A DNA stretch of 64,000 bases from Gloeocapsopsis sp. IPPAS B-1203 (GCF_002749975.1 NZ_PEIG01000003.1:186001-250000), one strand, 5' to 3'; numbered from the stretch's first letter, positions 26,537-36,984 are shown. Notes: a model not told the origin generated them from the letters alone. Numbers and translations are program-made.

Positions 26537-27577
26537 ATGGAAAATTCTGTAGCTGAACTTCCCAGTTTTTCTATAGTATTTGAAACAGAGAATCTCTCAA
26601 GTGTTGAACTAGAAAACATCTACCTTAGCCTAGCTTCACTTGAAAAACAAAATATGCCAATTACATCAGCCAACGAGTTTCTGATTATTGACGGTGGCTA
26701 TGCACCTCAAGAAGTAATTGAACAGATTAGCTCAAAATATACCTGGATTAATATCAAACAAATCCCAGGAATCGGCTACCATGAAGCAAAAATGATGGGT
26801 GCTACCCTAGCTACAGGGGAAATTGTTGTTTTTTGTGATTCAGACTGTGTTTACAATTCAAATTGGCTAAAAAGTATTCTTACTACTTTCTCACAAAACT
26901 CAGACATCAACATTGTTGCTGGAGAAACAAGTACGCTAGTCAGAAATCCCTATGAGCTTGCTATAGCTATACACTACTTTTTTCCTCGGTTTTCCTACCA
27001 AGAGCAACCATATGTATCCCAAGGATACTACTTAAATAGTGTAGCCTTTCGCCGTGATTTTCTTTTACAAAATCCGATTCCTATAAAATTACCACTGTAT
27101 CGTAGTAACTGCCAGATCCATATTCATTATTTGCGTAGTCATGGATACAACATATTAAAACATCCCCAAGCACAAGCTAACCACGAACCACCAACAATGT
27201 CTTTTATTAGCTGGCGCTATTTACTCAGAGGTCGAGATCGCGTTTTAAGAGAACAAATTAAACTAAGTTTAGCAAATAGTACTGATTTGAATAACATTTC
27301 TCAGCTAACAAGTGGTTATCAACTTACGCGATCGCAAAAAATTTACGCTGTTATTCGTACACTTTGGCAAGCAAAACCTTTCAAAAAAGCTCAGATTAGG
27401 GCAGTTTTACAAGAGGACTCACTTAGAATATTTTGCCTACCTTTGGCTATTCCAATTGTGATTTATTTTGAATTACTTTACACCATAAGTAGTATTATCA
27501 CCTATTTTCAACCTAATTTATTGCTAAATCTTTATACACAAAAAGGAGCTAGAGCTGGTGAACTTACTACAGCTTAA
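26537..27577 (+). CDS. GT2 family glycosyltransferase (divergent N-terminus)
   Basis: 346 residues. The opening FSIVFETENLSSVELENIYLSLASLEKQ is a divergent GT-A strand in place of the usual VSVIIP. GEIVVFCDSDCVYNSNWLKSIL gives the Asp-x-Asp metal site and GETSTLVRNPYELAIA the acceptor-side segment. The C-terminus has one or two hydrophobic helices (LAIPIVIYFELLYTISSIITYF), which may tether it to the membrane. Substrate is unknown. Confidence 0.87.
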   Translation: MENSVAELPSFSIVFETENLSSVELENIYLSLASLEKQNMPITSANEFLIIDGGYAPQEVIEQISSKYTWINIKQIPGIGYHEAKMMGATLATGEIVVFCDSDCVYNSNWLKSILTTFSQNSDINIVAGETSTLVRNPYELAIAIHYFFPRFSYQEQPYVSQGYYLNSVAFRRDFLLQNPIPIKLPLYRSNCQIHIHYLRSHGYNILKHPQAQANHEPPTMSFISWRYLLRGRDRVLREQIKLSLANSTDLNNISQLTSGYQLTRSQKIYAVIRTLWQAKPFKKAQIRAVLQEDSLRIFCLPLAIPIVIYFELLYTISSIITYFQPNLLLNLYTQKGARAGELTTA

Positions 27578-27755
27578 GCATAGCTTATCTTATTATCTAA
27601 TAGTACCTCATTTAAAAACAAAACTTTGCTTTATACCTATTTACTATTAGGTATAGTTTTTAAAACATCATCAAAGGTAATTAAAATAAGCAAAAATAGC
27701 AGCAAGTTCATTACACGATTAAGACAAGATAGCAACTTCTACGAACAATACAACT

Positions 27756-28724
27756 ATGCCAACACAAACTTTATTTCCAGAATCCGGCAATCAAACTGTC
27801 GATGTATCAGTTATTATTCCTACACATAACAGGATTATAATGTTGGAGGAAGCTTTAATAAGTGTACTCTCTCAAAACTTTGATGGTATTGTTGAAATTA
27901 TTGTTGTCGATGATAATTCTCAGGATAAAACCTCAGAATTTATTAGGGAAAAACACCCAGAAATTCGCCTTATTAGCCTTCAACAAAATGTCGGAGCTTA
28001 TGCAGCAAGAAATAGAGCTTTAGTAGAAGCTAAAGGTAAGTACATTGCTTTTCTTGACTCTGACGATATTTGGGAGAAAAACTATCTAAAAACTCAAGTT
28101 ACTACTTTGGAAGGTAAAACAAAATGCTTTTGTGTTAGCGATTTAGTCGTATGGAATACTGCAAAAAATCAAAGGCAAATTTTTGTTCAGAAACCTAACC
28201 TAGAAAAATATACTTCTCTCATTCACCACCTCCTCGTTGCCAGCTTTATATATACTCCTTCTTCTGTTGTCATTCCTCGAAAAGCCTTTGATGAGGTTGG
28301 ATTATTTGATGAAACAATCAGAATAGGTGAAGACGCTGCTTTGTATGAGCGCTGTATCATCTCTGGATATCAACCTATCTTCACAGAAGTACCACTTGCC
28401 ATCAAACGCAGACACAGTAGTGACCAATTGACTAATGCTAAGAACCTTGAAAATAGAAAAAAACATCGTTTGGCTCGCGTAAATAAACTTTATCCTTTAA
28501 TTGAAAAGCAGTTTAGTACAGTTCCACTGCAGCGTATTTATGCAGAAATTCATGCAGATTTTGCTAGTCAATACATTAGTAACAACTACTTTTTACATTG
28601 GTTCACATCATCGATAGCTTCAGCTCATCATGCTTCTTTTAGCTATACTTTGTTCAACATGATGGACGATATTAAAGATTTAATCTATAAACATTTGCAA
28701 GAAAGTCTCATGAGATTTTCATAG
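27756..28724 (+). CDS. GT2 family glycosyltransferase
   Basis: 322 residues with canonical GT-A motifs: VDVSVIIPTHNRIIMLEEAL, IVVDDNSQDKTSEFI, YAARNRALVEAKGKYIAFLDSDDIWEKNYL, and a later GEDAALYERCIISGY that carries the catalytic-base Asp (ED). It is an inverting transferase of the exopolysaccharide series. The 178-base spacer before it contains no other supportable gene. Confidence 0.92.
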   Translation: MPTQTLFPESGNQTVDVSVIIPTHNRIIMLEEALISVLSQNFDGIVEIIVVDDNSQDKTSEFIREKHPEIRLISLQQNVGAYAARNRALVEAKGKYIAFLDSDDIWEKNYLKTQVTTLEGKTKCFCVSDLVVWNTAKNQRQIFVQKPNLEKYTSLIHHLLVASFIYTPSSVVIPRKAFDEVGLFDETIRIGEDAALYERCIISGYQPIFTEVPLAIKRRHSSDQLTNAKNLENRKKHRLARVNKLYPLIEKQFSTVPLQRIYAEIHADFASQYISNNYFLHWFTSSIASAHHASFSYTLFNMMDDIKDLIYKHLQESLMRFS

Positions 28725-28860
28725 AATCAACAGTTAATTAATTATAAGAAACAGCTTTTCTATATGTAACCTCTCCAATGTCGATTTAGTAGTAGTGAAG
28801 TTCAATATAGATTACATATCTACAGGTGCAACACAAATATGAGACGGAAACTATAAACTG

Positions 28861-29781
28861 ATGAGTAACATCTCAACTCCATTTGTTTCTGTAATTATTC
28901 CAGTTTTCAATGACAATAAGCGCCTAAAAATTTGTTTAGAAGCTTTAGAGAAACAGACTTATCCCAAAAATCTATACGAAGTTATTGTTATTGACAATGG
29001 CTCTGATGAAAGCATCGAGAAAGTTGTTGAACCGTTTGAGCAAGCATTTGCTACTTACGAAAGTCAACTAGGTTCCTATGCTGCTCGAAACAAAGGGCTT
29101 TCAATCGCAAAAGGAGAGGTGGTAGCTTTTACTGATTCAGATTGTATACCTACTCAAAATTGGCTTGAAACAGGAGTTAATCATCTTTTATCTATACCAA
29201 ACTGTGGCTTAGTTGCTGGAAAAATAGAAATTTTCTTCAAAAACCCAAATCGTCCAACTGCTGTAGAGCTTTATGATAGTGTGACATTTCTGCAACAGAA
29301 AAGATATGTTGAAGAAGAAAAATATGGAGCTACAGCTAATCTATTTACTACTAAAAAAATCCTTGACCAAGTGGGTGTTTTTGACTCGCAGTTAAAATCT
29401 GGTGGAGATGTAGAGTGGGGAAGACGAGTATATAGTTATGGCTATTTGTTATTCTATGCTGATAATAGTAAAGTTCTGCATCCAGCTAGAAGTTCATTAG
29501 AACAACTGTATAAAAAAGTTACTAGGCGAAGCGGTGGTATTTATCAACTAAATCAGTTAAATAAAGACAATACTTCAATACCTTTACTAATAAAATTAAT
29601 CATTAATATGTTATCTGGTTTAAGACCTCCTCTTAGATCAGCAGTACGTAAATCATATTTCAACAAAAAATTAAAAGATAATGAGCAAAAAATTAAAGTC
29701 TTTATGATTGCAATGATTGTACACTACTTCGATTCTTTTGAAAGTATAAGAATGCAATTAGGAGCTACTCCCAAAAGATAA
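28861..29781 (+). CDS. GT2 family glycosyltransferase
   Basis: 306 residues: FVSVIIPVFNDNKRLKICLEAL, EVIVIDNGSDES, YAARNKGLSIAKGEVVAFTDSDCIPTQNWLETG with the Asp-x-Asp site, and FDSQLKSGGDVEWGRRVYSYGY carrying the base Asp. It ends in a basic, amphipathic region without a clear membrane helix. It lies 136 bases after the previous GT2 on the same strand. Donor and acceptor are unknown. Confidence 0.91.
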   Translation: MSNISTPFVSVIIPVFNDNKRLKICLEALEKQTYPKNLYEVIVIDNGSDESIEKVVEPFEQAFATYESQLGSYAARNKGLSIAKGEVVAFTDSDCIPTQNWLETGVNHLLSIPNCGLVAGKIEIFFKNPNRPTAVELYDSVTFLQQKRYVEEEKYGATANLFTTKKILDQVGVFDSQLKSGGDVEWGRRVYSYGYLLFYADNSKVLHPARSSLEQLYKKVTRRSGGIYQLNQLNKDNTSIPLLIKLIINMLSGLRPPLRSAVRKSYFNKKLKDNEQKIKVFMIAMIVHYFDSFESIRMQLGATPKR

Positions 29782-29870
29782 GAGTAGCTTGTATGTAATA
29801 ACTAAAGATTCCGAAACTTAGTCATTTAATCAACAATAATTTCATGTATTAACTTAATCGAGTTAGTTCT

Positions 29871-30803
29871 ATGCCTAAAGTTTCCGTTATTATCCCAGCA
29901 TATAATGCTATGACCTATCTACCAGAAACTGTAGAGAGTGTTTTAAAGCAGACTTTCATCGACTTTGAGGTGCTAATTGTTGATGACGGTAGTTCAGATA
30001 ACACTGCTGAGTGGGCTTCTCAATTAACTGATCCGCGAGTGAAATTAGTTTCTCAAGAAAACAAAGGTGCAGCTGGGGCGCGTAACACTGGAATTGCTAG
30101 TTCCCAGGGAGAATACATTGCCTTTTTAGATTCTGATGATTTATGGGAACCAACCAAATTAGAAAAGCAAGTAAAGTGCTTGGATGAAAATTCATCTGTT
30201 GGATTAGTGCATACATGGATAGCTTTTGTTGACCAACAAGGTAATCTTGCAGGTAAAGTAATGACTACCCGTGGAGAAGGGGACATATGGAAACAGGTTG
30301 TTGAGTACAACCCAGTTCGTTGTGGAAGTACAGCAATGGTTCGCCGTTGTTGTTTTAATTTTGGAGTTTTCGATCAAAGTATACGCTTTGCTGAAGACTG
30401 GGATATGTGGATTCGTATTGCTTTCCGTTATTCATTTGCCATAGTCAAAGAACCTCTAGTTTACTATCGAGAACACCCTCATAATAAGTCTAAAAATTAC
30501 GAAAAATTATTGCTAAGCCTTTGCCAGATAATCGAAAAATCATTTCATTCTGTTACTCCAGAACTTCTATATCTAAAAAATAAAGCATATGGTCGCGCCT
30601 ATCTTCATGTAGCTTGGAAAGCTTTTTATTGTGAAAATTACACTAGAGCATCTGAACTCCGTCAGCAGGCTATTACATGCTACCCTCAACTACGTTATCT
30701 CAAAAACTGTATCCGCTTAAGCTTGCTGCTTGTAATTCATCATTGGTTCAGTTCACAAACTTATCAAACAATGCAAAAAATGCTTAGATATAAGTCATGG
30801 TAA
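29871..30803 (+). CDS. GT2 family glycosyltransferase
   Basis: 310 residues: KVSVIIPAYNAMTYLPETVESVLKQ, LIVDDGSSDNTAEWA, GAAGARNTGIASSQGEYIAFLDSDDLWEPTKLEKQV, FAEDWDMWIRIAFRYSF (ED base motif) and YYREHPHNKS. This is the most canonical GT2 of the series. Its last seven bases overlap the next gene, which points to translational coupling. Confidence 0.93.
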   Translation: MPKVSVIIPAYNAMTYLPETVESVLKQTFIDFEVLIVDDGSSDNTAEWASQLTDPRVKLVSQENKGAAGARNTGIASSQGEYIAFLDSDDLWEPTKLEKQVKCLDENSSVGLVHTWIAFVDQQGNLAGKVMTTRGEGDIWKQVVEYNPVRCGSTAMVRRCCFNFGVFDQSIRFAEDWDMWIRIAFRYSFAIVKEPLVYYREHPHNKSKNYEKLLLSLCQIIEKSFHSVTPELLYLKNKAYGRAYLHVAWKAFYCENYTRASELRQQAITCYPQLRYLKNCIRLSLLLVIHHWFSSQTYQTMQKMLRYKSW

Positions 30804-31609
30804 ATACAAAAATCAAAACTGCATCATCTACATCTTTACATCAGATCTCAGCAATTATCATTGCTCAAGATGAAGAAGATTGTATTGCTAATGCAATTAA
30901 ATCTTGTCTTTCTTTTGCAGATGAGATTATTGTCGTTGATGGAGGAAGTCAAGACAATACAATACAGATTGCCCAAGATCTAGGTTGTCATGTTTATTCA
31001 AATTCTTGGCCTGGTTATGCAAAACAGCGCAATTTTGGAGCAGAAAACGCTGAACATAACTGGATATTTTTTATTGATGCAGATGAAGTTGTCGATCGAC
31101 AGTTAACTCAATTACTTTTAACCTGGAAAAATCAACCGAACTTAGAAGCTGATGCTTTTTCAGTCAACAGAATAGGTGATTTTTTAGGTAAATGGCTAGA
31201 CAGCAAACCGGAAACTCATATCAGATTATACAATAAAACAGTTTTTCAAATCAAAGATGTTTTAGTGCATGAACAGCCAGACGTAAAAGATGCACGAGTT
31301 ATTCATTTACCAGGTATTGTTTGGCATTTTGGATTTCGTAATATCGGAGAACTAGTAGAGAGATTTAATAAATATACAGATTTAGATTCTCAAAAAGCTT
31401 ATCTTGAAGGTCAAAAGTTTAGCTTAGTACGACTTTTGTTAAAACCATATGGGAAGTTTTTACAAATGTATTTATGGCATGGTATGTGGAAGCATGGATT
31501 AATTGGCTTATTTGTTGCTAGCTTATGGAGCTATTATATTGTCTTAAAAGAGATCAAGCTTTATGAAATATACTGGCAGCGAAATAACTACAAACATACA
31601 GTTTTGTAG
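30797..31609 (+). CDS. WaaE/KdtX-like GT2 family glycosyltransferase
   Basis: 270 residues. ISAIIIAQDEEDCIANAIKSCLSFADEIIVVDGGSQDNTIQIA and PGYAKQRNFGAENAEHNWIFFIDADEVVD are typical of the WaaE/LgtF-type subgroup, which often transfers glucose. HIRLYNKTVFQIKDVLVHEQPDV follows. The C-terminus has a hydrophobic helix (GLIGLFVASLWSYYIVLKEI). The ATG overlaps the end of the preceding GT2 by seven bases. Confidence 0.91.
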   Translation: MVNTKIKTASSTSLHQISAIIIAQDEEDCIANAIKSCLSFADEIIVVDGGSQDNTIQIAQDLGCHVYSNSWPGYAKQRNFGAENAEHNWIFFIDADEVVDRQLTQLLLTWKNQPNLEADAFSVNRIGDFLGKWLDSKPETHIRLYNKTVFQIKDVLVHEQPDVKDARVIHLPGIVWHFGFRNIGELVERFNKYTDLDSQKAYLEGQKFSLVRLLLKPYGKFLQMYLWHGMWKHGLIGLFVASLWSYYIVLKEIKLYEIYWQRNNYKHTVL

Positions 31610-31664
31610 CTTGTTGGATAAAAAATGTGTAACCCAAGATAATTATTGAGTCAACTATACATAA

Positions 31665-33056
31665 ATGCATTCTAGTAATTCTCAAATGAAAAGCTTTGAC
31701 CTAAGCGTGCAACCAGCACAAGCTTGGATCGCAATTTTAGGATTCGTGCTGTTTAGTACACTGTGTATAGTACTTCATGCTAGCAACATTCTTAGGCTAC
31801 TTTTTCCTACAAGTTCTTTTGCTGTAGGTCTTTTTCTTTATTTGCGTCACCCTGGAATTTATATTGGTTTTACATTTTGGATATGGTTTGTAACACCTTG
31901 GGTACGCCGTTTAGTAGATTATCAAAATGGTTGGCAAGATCCTAGTACAGTATTGCTTGCTCCTTATTTAGTGACGTTCATAACTGTCATAACATTTCTA
32001 CGATATTTTCCTTTATATCGTCAGGCTGGCTTACCTTTTGTACTTGCCGTTATGGGTATATTGTATGGTTTTTTAGTAGGACTGATTAATTTACCAATTG
32101 CTACTGTTATTATCTCACTTCTGAATTGGCTCACTCCGGTTTTATTTGGCTTTCACTTATTTGTAAACTGGCAAGACTATCCAGGCTATCGACAGATTAT
32201 TGAGCGCACTTTTCTGTGGGGAGCGTTAGTTATAGGAGCCTATGGGGTTTGGCAATACTTAGTTGCTCCTGATTGGGATCGGTTTTGGCTTATCAATATG
32301 GCTAATCAAGGATTAATTACCTTTGGACAACCTGAACCTTTAGCTATTCGGGTCTTCAGCACAATGAATGCTAATGGACCATTCGCAATTGTCATGATGG
32401 CAGCTTTATTATTGCTATTTAATACGCCAGGAATTTTGCGCTTTCCAGCTTCTGCAGTTGGTTATTTATCATTTTTATTATCATTAACTCGCGCTGCTTG
32501 GTTAGGTTGGTTTGCTGGAGTTCTTATTTTTGTCACTTCGGTTAAGCCACGCATACAAATACGCTTGATTATGACTATTTTAATTATGGTGTTATGTGTT
32601 TTACCGTTGACAACTATGGAGCCTTTTCATCAAGCAATAAATTCTCGGTTTCAAACTTTTTCTAATACTAGTAATGACATTAGTTATAACGAAAGATCCG
32701 AACGTTACGAGCAAAGTATGAATATTGCGCTTTCTGAGGTTGTTGGTAAGGGGCTAGGAGGCGCTGGAAACCATCTTGATAGTGCAATTCTCGATACACT
32801 CTTTTCATTGGGGTGGATTGGTACTAGTTTGTATTGGGGTGGGTTGCTTTTACTGATGTTAGGAACATTGCATGCTGTAAGCTTTGACCCTTTTGTCAGT
32901 GCTGCTCGGGCAATTAGTATTGGAGTATTTATCCAGTTAGTTTTTGGTAGCGTCATGCTAGAAGTTTCTGGCGTGATTCTCTGGGGGTTTCTCGGTATAG
33001 CTATGGCGGCTCGTCAGTATTACCAACATCGAGCAAAGTCTTATTTTTCAAAGTAG
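31665..33056 (+). CDS. Wzy/O-antigen-ligase-like polymerase membrane protein
   Basis: 463 residues with about ten to twelve membrane helices (for example AWIAILGFVLFSTLCIVLHA, FAIVMMAALLLLFNTPG, AVGYLSFLLSLTRAAWLGWFAGVLIFV). A large periplasmic loop (about 320-375: FHQAINSRFQTFSNTSNDISYNERSERYEQSMNI) precedes the last helices. The SLTRAAWLGW segment and long loop are typical of the Wzy_C/O-antigen ligase superfamily. It probably polymerises lipid-linked repeats in the periplasm. The ligase function is less likely because the locus has a Wzc-like partner. Confidence 0.88.
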   Translation: MHSSNSQMKSFDLSVQPAQAWIAILGFVLFSTLCIVLHASNILRLLFPTSSFAVGLFLYLRHPGIYIGFTFWIWFVTPWVRRLVDYQNGWQDPSTVLLAPYLVTFITVITFLRYFPLYRQAGLPFVLAVMGILYGFLVGLINLPIATVIISLLNWLTPVLFGFHLFVNWQDYPGYRQIIERTFLWGALVIGAYGVWQYLVAPDWDRFWLINMANQGLITFGQPEPLAIRVFSTMNANGPFAIVMMAALLLLFNTPGILRFPASAVGYLSFLLSLTRAAWLGWFAGVLIFVTSVKPRIQIRLIMTILIMVLCVLPLTTMEPFHQAINSRFQTFSNTSNDISYNERSERYEQSMNIALSEVVGKGLGGAGNHLDSAILDTLFSLGWIGTSLYWGGLLLLMLGTLHAVSFDPFVSAARAISIGVFIQLVFGSVMLEVSGVILWGFLGIAMAARQYYQHRAKSYFSK

Positions 33057-33126
33057 AGTGAGTTTTCGTTCATCAATTATTAATGTCTGTTGATGTCAGA
33101 CTACGCAAACACCTTAGTTAACTCAG

Positions 33127-34410
33127 ATGATGAACTTACTTCGTTGGAGACGCTACACAAATTTAGTATTGCTAATGCTTAGCACAATACTAATTATTAG
33201 TTGTACTGCTTTATTGACACCATCTGCTCAAAAACAAGTAGAACAAACTCGCAGTGCAGATACTTTCGTTGATTCAATTGGTGTTAACGTACATTTGACA
33301 TACACTGATACAGCTTATGGAAAATATAAATCAATTATTCGACCTCGGTTACAAGAATTAGGGATACGTCATATCCGTGATGGTTTTGTGGATAAAAGAC
33401 CAAAATACTATCAGAAGTTACAAGATTTAGCAGATATTGGAATTCACTCAACTTTAATTGCAGGTATTGGGTGGGTAAGTCCACAACAAGCAATAGCGAT
33501 CGCACGCCAACTCGATAATTCCATAGAAGCTGTGGAAGGACCTAACGAATATGACATTGGTAAAAAGCCTCAACAGTGGGTACCCGAACTGCGTCAGTAT
33601 ATGGAACAACTGCACAATCAAGTCAAAAATGATCCAGCTACTAATCATTTACCTATTGTTGGTCCTTCATTTGTCGATAGAGATGCAAGTACAGCAATTG
33701 GCAAGCTGACTCAATGGGTTGACTATGGCAATATGCACCCGTATAACTACCCTCACAAACCAGGAGACAATATTGACAAAGAAATAAGTAACCGTTCGCG
33801 ACCTTTTAACGAGCAGCCACTAGTTGCTACAGAAGCAGGTTATCACACTGGTAACAAACACTCCGATCGTCCACTTACAGAAACAGCACACGCTAAGTAT
33901 TTACCTAGACTTTTCCTCGAATACTTCAACCGTGGAATTGTGCGTACATTTGCTTATGAATTCATAGATCAAAGAACTAAACCGAAGGATCGCGAAGCAA
34001 ACTTTGGTATCCTCCGCAACGATGGTTCGCCGAAGCCTGCTTTTATCACGCTAAAAAACCTGATCGCCTTATTACAAGATCCAGGCGAAAGTTTCCCACT
34101 TAAATCTTTAGACTATAACCTTACTGGAAATACTAAAAATATCCATCATACACTTTTACAAAAACGCGATGGCAGACTATACCTAATTTTATGGCAAGAA
34201 GTGACAAGTTTTAACCCCAAAAAACATAGCGATCGCACCGTACCAGAACAGCCAATTACTATAAATATAAACACACCAGTTAACCAAGCTAATCTTTATC
34301 AAGTTAGTGAATCAATAAATCCAATAAAACAAAATAACCCCAAAAATATTAATTTAAACATTCCAGACTATCCAGTAGTTTTAGAACTCTTACCACCTAC
34401 AAATAGTTAA
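33127..34410 (+). CDS. clan GH-A-like glycoside hydrolase lipoprotein
   Basis: 427 residues with a signal ending ILIISC, so a probable lipoprotein with acyl-Cys26. The TIM-barrel begins SADTFVDSIGVNVHLTYTDTAY and RHIRDGF. The acid/base candidate is Glu141 in VEGPNEYDIG and the nucleophile candidate Glu236 in PLVATEAGYHTG, the Asn-Glu and Thr-Glu pattern of clan GH-A. A C-terminal beta domain (about 330-427) follows. It is 37-40% similar by eye to the gene at 37459, the same family, at the end of the same locus. A likely role is trimming or releasing the extracellular polysaccharide. I cannot name the linkage. Confidence 0.85.
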   Translation: MMNLLRWRRYTNLVLLMLSTILIISCTALLTPSAQKQVEQTRSADTFVDSIGVNVHLTYTDTAYGKYKSIIRPRLQELGIRHIRDGFVDKRPKYYQKLQDLADIGIHSTLIAGIGWVSPQQAIAIARQLDNSIEAVEGPNEYDIGKKPQQWVPELRQYMEQLHNQVKNDPATNHLPIVGPSFVDRDASTAIGKLTQWVDYGNMHPYNYPHKPGDNIDKEISNRSRPFNEQPLVATEAGYHTGNKHSDRPLTETAHAKYLPRLFLEYFNRGIVRTFAYEFIDQRTKPKDREANFGILRNDGSPKPAFITLKNLIALLQDPGESFPLKSLDYNLTGNTKNIHHTLLQKRDGRLYLILWQEVTSFNPKKHSDRTVPEQPITININTPVNQANLYQVSESINPIKQNNPKNINLNIPDYPVVLELLPPTNS

Positions 34411-34503
34411 ATCTCATTTAAATTCATAACAGCCTAATCAAACCTATTTTTTTTACTGTTTTGTGTCTTTTGTGATAATGTGATTTGTTCAAATTAAAAT
34501 TTT

Positions 34504-35697
34504 ATGAATCTAACAGTCAAACCTCTCCACAAAACCACTACAAACCCAATCCAAAAAAACACTCATATTAGTATTTTTCTACCTAACCTTGATGGTGGTG
34601 GCGCAGAATTAGTCATGCTACGTCTAGCCCAAGGATTAGCAAATTTAGGACTAAAAGTAGATTTAGTTTTAGCAAAAACTGAAGGAGCATATCTGACAAA
34701 AGTTCCTGCAAATGTGCGAATCATCGATCTCAAATCTAAATCCCCAGTTATTTTATTCAAAACATTTGCACTGCGACGTTACTTGCAACAACAGAAACCA
34801 GATATCTTACTATCTGCACTTGATATAGTGAGTGCAGGAACTCTGGCAAAGTTACTTGCAGGCGTCTCTACTCGCATCATCATGTGCGTACATACCAATC
34901 TTTCACAGCAATTTCGCGACAAGCCTGATGTTTTTGTAGGAAAAGTTAGAGCGACTCTAGTACGCTGGTTTTATCCTTGGGCAGATGCAATCATATCAGT
35001 TTCCCAAGGCGTAGCGCAGGATATAGCACGTGTCGCTGGACTACCATTAGACAATATTCAAGTGATATACAACCCTGTAGTCACACCAGAAGTTCTCAGA
35101 CAAGCGCAACAACCAACCAATCACCCTTGGTTTGCTGCAGGAGAACCACCAGTTATTTTAGGAGTAGGACGACTTGTTCGCCAAAAAGATTTTGCAACAC
35201 TTGTGCAAGCTTTTGCATTAGTGCGACAACGCTGTGAAGCAAGATTAATGATTTTAGGTGATGTAGACAAACGCGAACCAACAATCAAACCACAACTAGA
35301 AAACTTAGTACAGCAGCTTGGCTTAGAGGGAGAAGTCGCTTTTCCTGGATTTGTGGAGAATCCTTATACATACATGGCGCAAGCAGGAGTATTTGTCCTT
35401 TCCTCAATTTATGAAGGATTTGGTAATGTGGTTGCAGAAGCGATCGCTACTGGTACTTCGGTTGTTGCGACTGATTGTGAAAGTGGACCTGCAGAAATTT
35501 TAGAAAATGGCAAGTATGGTAAATTAGTTCCCGTGGGTGACGCCGCAGCACTTGCTGATGCAATTGTAACAACACTCCGCAATCCTACTAATTCAGAAGA
35601 GTTACGGCAGCGATCGCAAGCTTTTTCAATGGATAGCGTCGTCGCGCAATATCTTCAAGTTATCAACTGTCTTATAGAACAAGTAGCAAGCAACTAG
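34504..35697 (+). CDS. GT4 family glycosyltransferase
   Basis: 397 residues. The acceptor domain starts ISIFLPNLDGGGAELVMLRLAQGLANLG. The donor domain has ILGVGRLVRQKDFATLVQAFALVR and SSIYEGFGNVVAEAIATGTSVVATDCESGPAEIL, with the Glu-x7-Glu pair. It is similar to PelF/EpsF-like exopolysaccharide transferases. It lies 93 bases after the first GH gene on the same strand. The first 18 residues before the first strand are extra and the start may be slightly internal. Confidence 0.92.
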   Translation: MNLTVKPLHKTTTNPIQKNTHISIFLPNLDGGGAELVMLRLAQGLANLGLKVDLVLAKTEGAYLTKVPANVRIIDLKSKSPVILFKTFALRRYLQQQKPDILLSALDIVSAGTLAKLLAGVSTRIIMCVHTNLSQQFRDKPDVFVGKVRATLVRWFYPWADAIISVSQGVAQDIARVAGLPLDNIQVIYNPVVTPEVLRQAQQPTNHPWFAAGEPPVILGVGRLVRQKDFATLVQAFALVRQRCEARLMILGDVDKREPTIKPQLENLVQQLGLEGEVAFPGFVENPYTYMAQAGVFVLSSIYEGFGNVVAEAIATGTSVVATDCESGPAEILENGKYGKLVPVGDAAALADAIVTTLRNPTNSEELRQRSQAFSMDSVVAQYLQVINCLIEQVASN

Positions 35698-35786
35698 CAA
35701 CTCCGCGTTAGTCTGGTTATGCAACTGGAATCGCTGCACCAAAATTTTCATTGCGTAACATAATGCAAAGCAATCCTATCTAACTC

Positions 35787-35810
35787 AATTACCAATGACC
35801 GATTACCAAT
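35787..35810. repeat. remnant of ATTACC repeat
   Basis: A short run (AATTACCAATG, CGATTACCAATT) resembling the right arms of the arrays in the first 13 kb, in the spacer between two GT4 genes. No left arm is visible. Confidence 0.45.
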
Positions 35811-35838
35811 TCACTACAAATCTAGGATTGCTACAGTC

Positions 35839-36984
35839 ATGAAAATCCTTTTTTTAGATCAAAGTGGTAAACTAGGCGGCGCAGAGTTGTGCTTGCTCGA
35901 TATCGCTAAACCTTATAAAGACTCTTGCTTAGTTGGACTATTTGCCGATGGTTCGTTTAAAGAGTTGCTACAACAACACAACATACCAGTACAAATTCTG
36001 ACAACTCAATCGATCCAAGTTCGCAAGGAAAGTACTTTTCTGCAAAGCTTAGGCAGTATTAGTTCAATCGCACCATTAATTGCCCAAGTTGCTCGGCTAG
36101 CTCGTGACTACGATGTAATTTATACTAACACGCAAAAAGCTCTGATAGTAGGTGCATTAGCAAGTGTTCTCACGCGTCGTCCTTTAGTTTATCACCTGCA
36201 TGACATTCTATCAACAGACCACTTCAGTTCCACAAATCGCTATCTCGCAGTTACTGTAGCTAATCGTTGCGCATCACTCGTCATTGCAAACTCACAAGCA
36301 ACGCAAGCTGCATTTATAGCTGCAGGTGGGCGTGCAGATATGACTCATGTCGTCTACAACGGTTTTGATATTCGCAACTATCAGCAACACCAATTGCACT
36401 CTGAACAAGTCTGCAATCAACTAGGACTTGCTGGAAAATTTTTAGTCGGTCATTTTAGCCGTCTCTCTCCTTGGAAAGGACAGCATATTTTACTTGCAGC
36501 ACTTGCGCAGTGTCCGGAAAATGTAGTAGCTATCTTCGTCGGTGATGCACTTTTTGGTGAAGAAGATTACGTTCAACAAATACATCAACAAGTCACTGAA
36601 CTACAGCTAGAAAAACGCGTCAAATTTTTAGGTTTTCGTTCAGACGTGATTCCACTGATGAATGCTTGCGATCTCGTCACGCATACATCAATAGCACCAG
36701 AACCCTTCGGAAGAGTCATTGTCGAAGCAATGCTGTGTGGTCGTCCTGTTGTTGCTGCGCAAGCTGGAGGTGCAGTCGAATTAGTAGAAACAGGTAAGAC
36801 AGGCTGGTTAGTTCCACCAGGGGAACCCACACAATTAGCATCAGTGATTGTGTCGTGTCTTAATCAACCAGAGAAAACTGCAGCGATCGCGTATCAAGGA
36901 CAACTTGCAGCTAACCAACGCTTTGATTTACAAGTGATTGAACAGCAACTCACTCAACTACTTAATCAAGTAAACATTAAATAG
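35839..36984 (+). CDS. GT4 family glycosyltransferase
   Basis: 381 residues. MKILFLDQSGKLGGAELCLLDIA is the acceptor-domain start with a GGAE loop. The donor domain has LVGHFSRLSPWKGQHILLAAL and SIAPEPFGRVIVEAMLCGRPVVAAQAGGAVELV, carrying Glu-x7-Glu and the usual diphosphate-binding glycines. It is the last transferase of the locus. The spacer after it (36985-37458) is strongly AT-rich and breaks the run before the final hydrolase gene. Confidence 0.93.
   Translation: MKILFLDQSGKLGGAELCLLDIAKPYKDSCLVGLFADGSFKELLQQHNIPVQILTTQSIQVRKESTFLQSLGSISSIAPLIAQVARLARDYDVIYTNTQKALIVGALASVLTRRPLVYHLHDILSTDHFSSTNRYLAVTVANRCASLVIANSQATQAAFIAAGGRADMTHVVYNGFDIRNYQQHQLHSEQVCNQLGLAGKFLVGHFSRLSPWKGQHILLAALAQCPENVVAIFVGDALFGEEDYVQQIHQQVTELQLEKRVKFLGFRSDVIPLMNACDLVTHTSIAPEPFGRVIVEAMLCGRPVVAAQAGGAVELVETGKTGWLVPPGEPTQLASVIVSCLNQPEKTAAIAYQGQLAANQRFDLQVIEQQLTQLLNQVNIK

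Noticed and set aside
27626-27829. 67-codon gene between two GT2 genes
   Set aside because: It overlaps the start of the next GT2 in another frame and has no family match.
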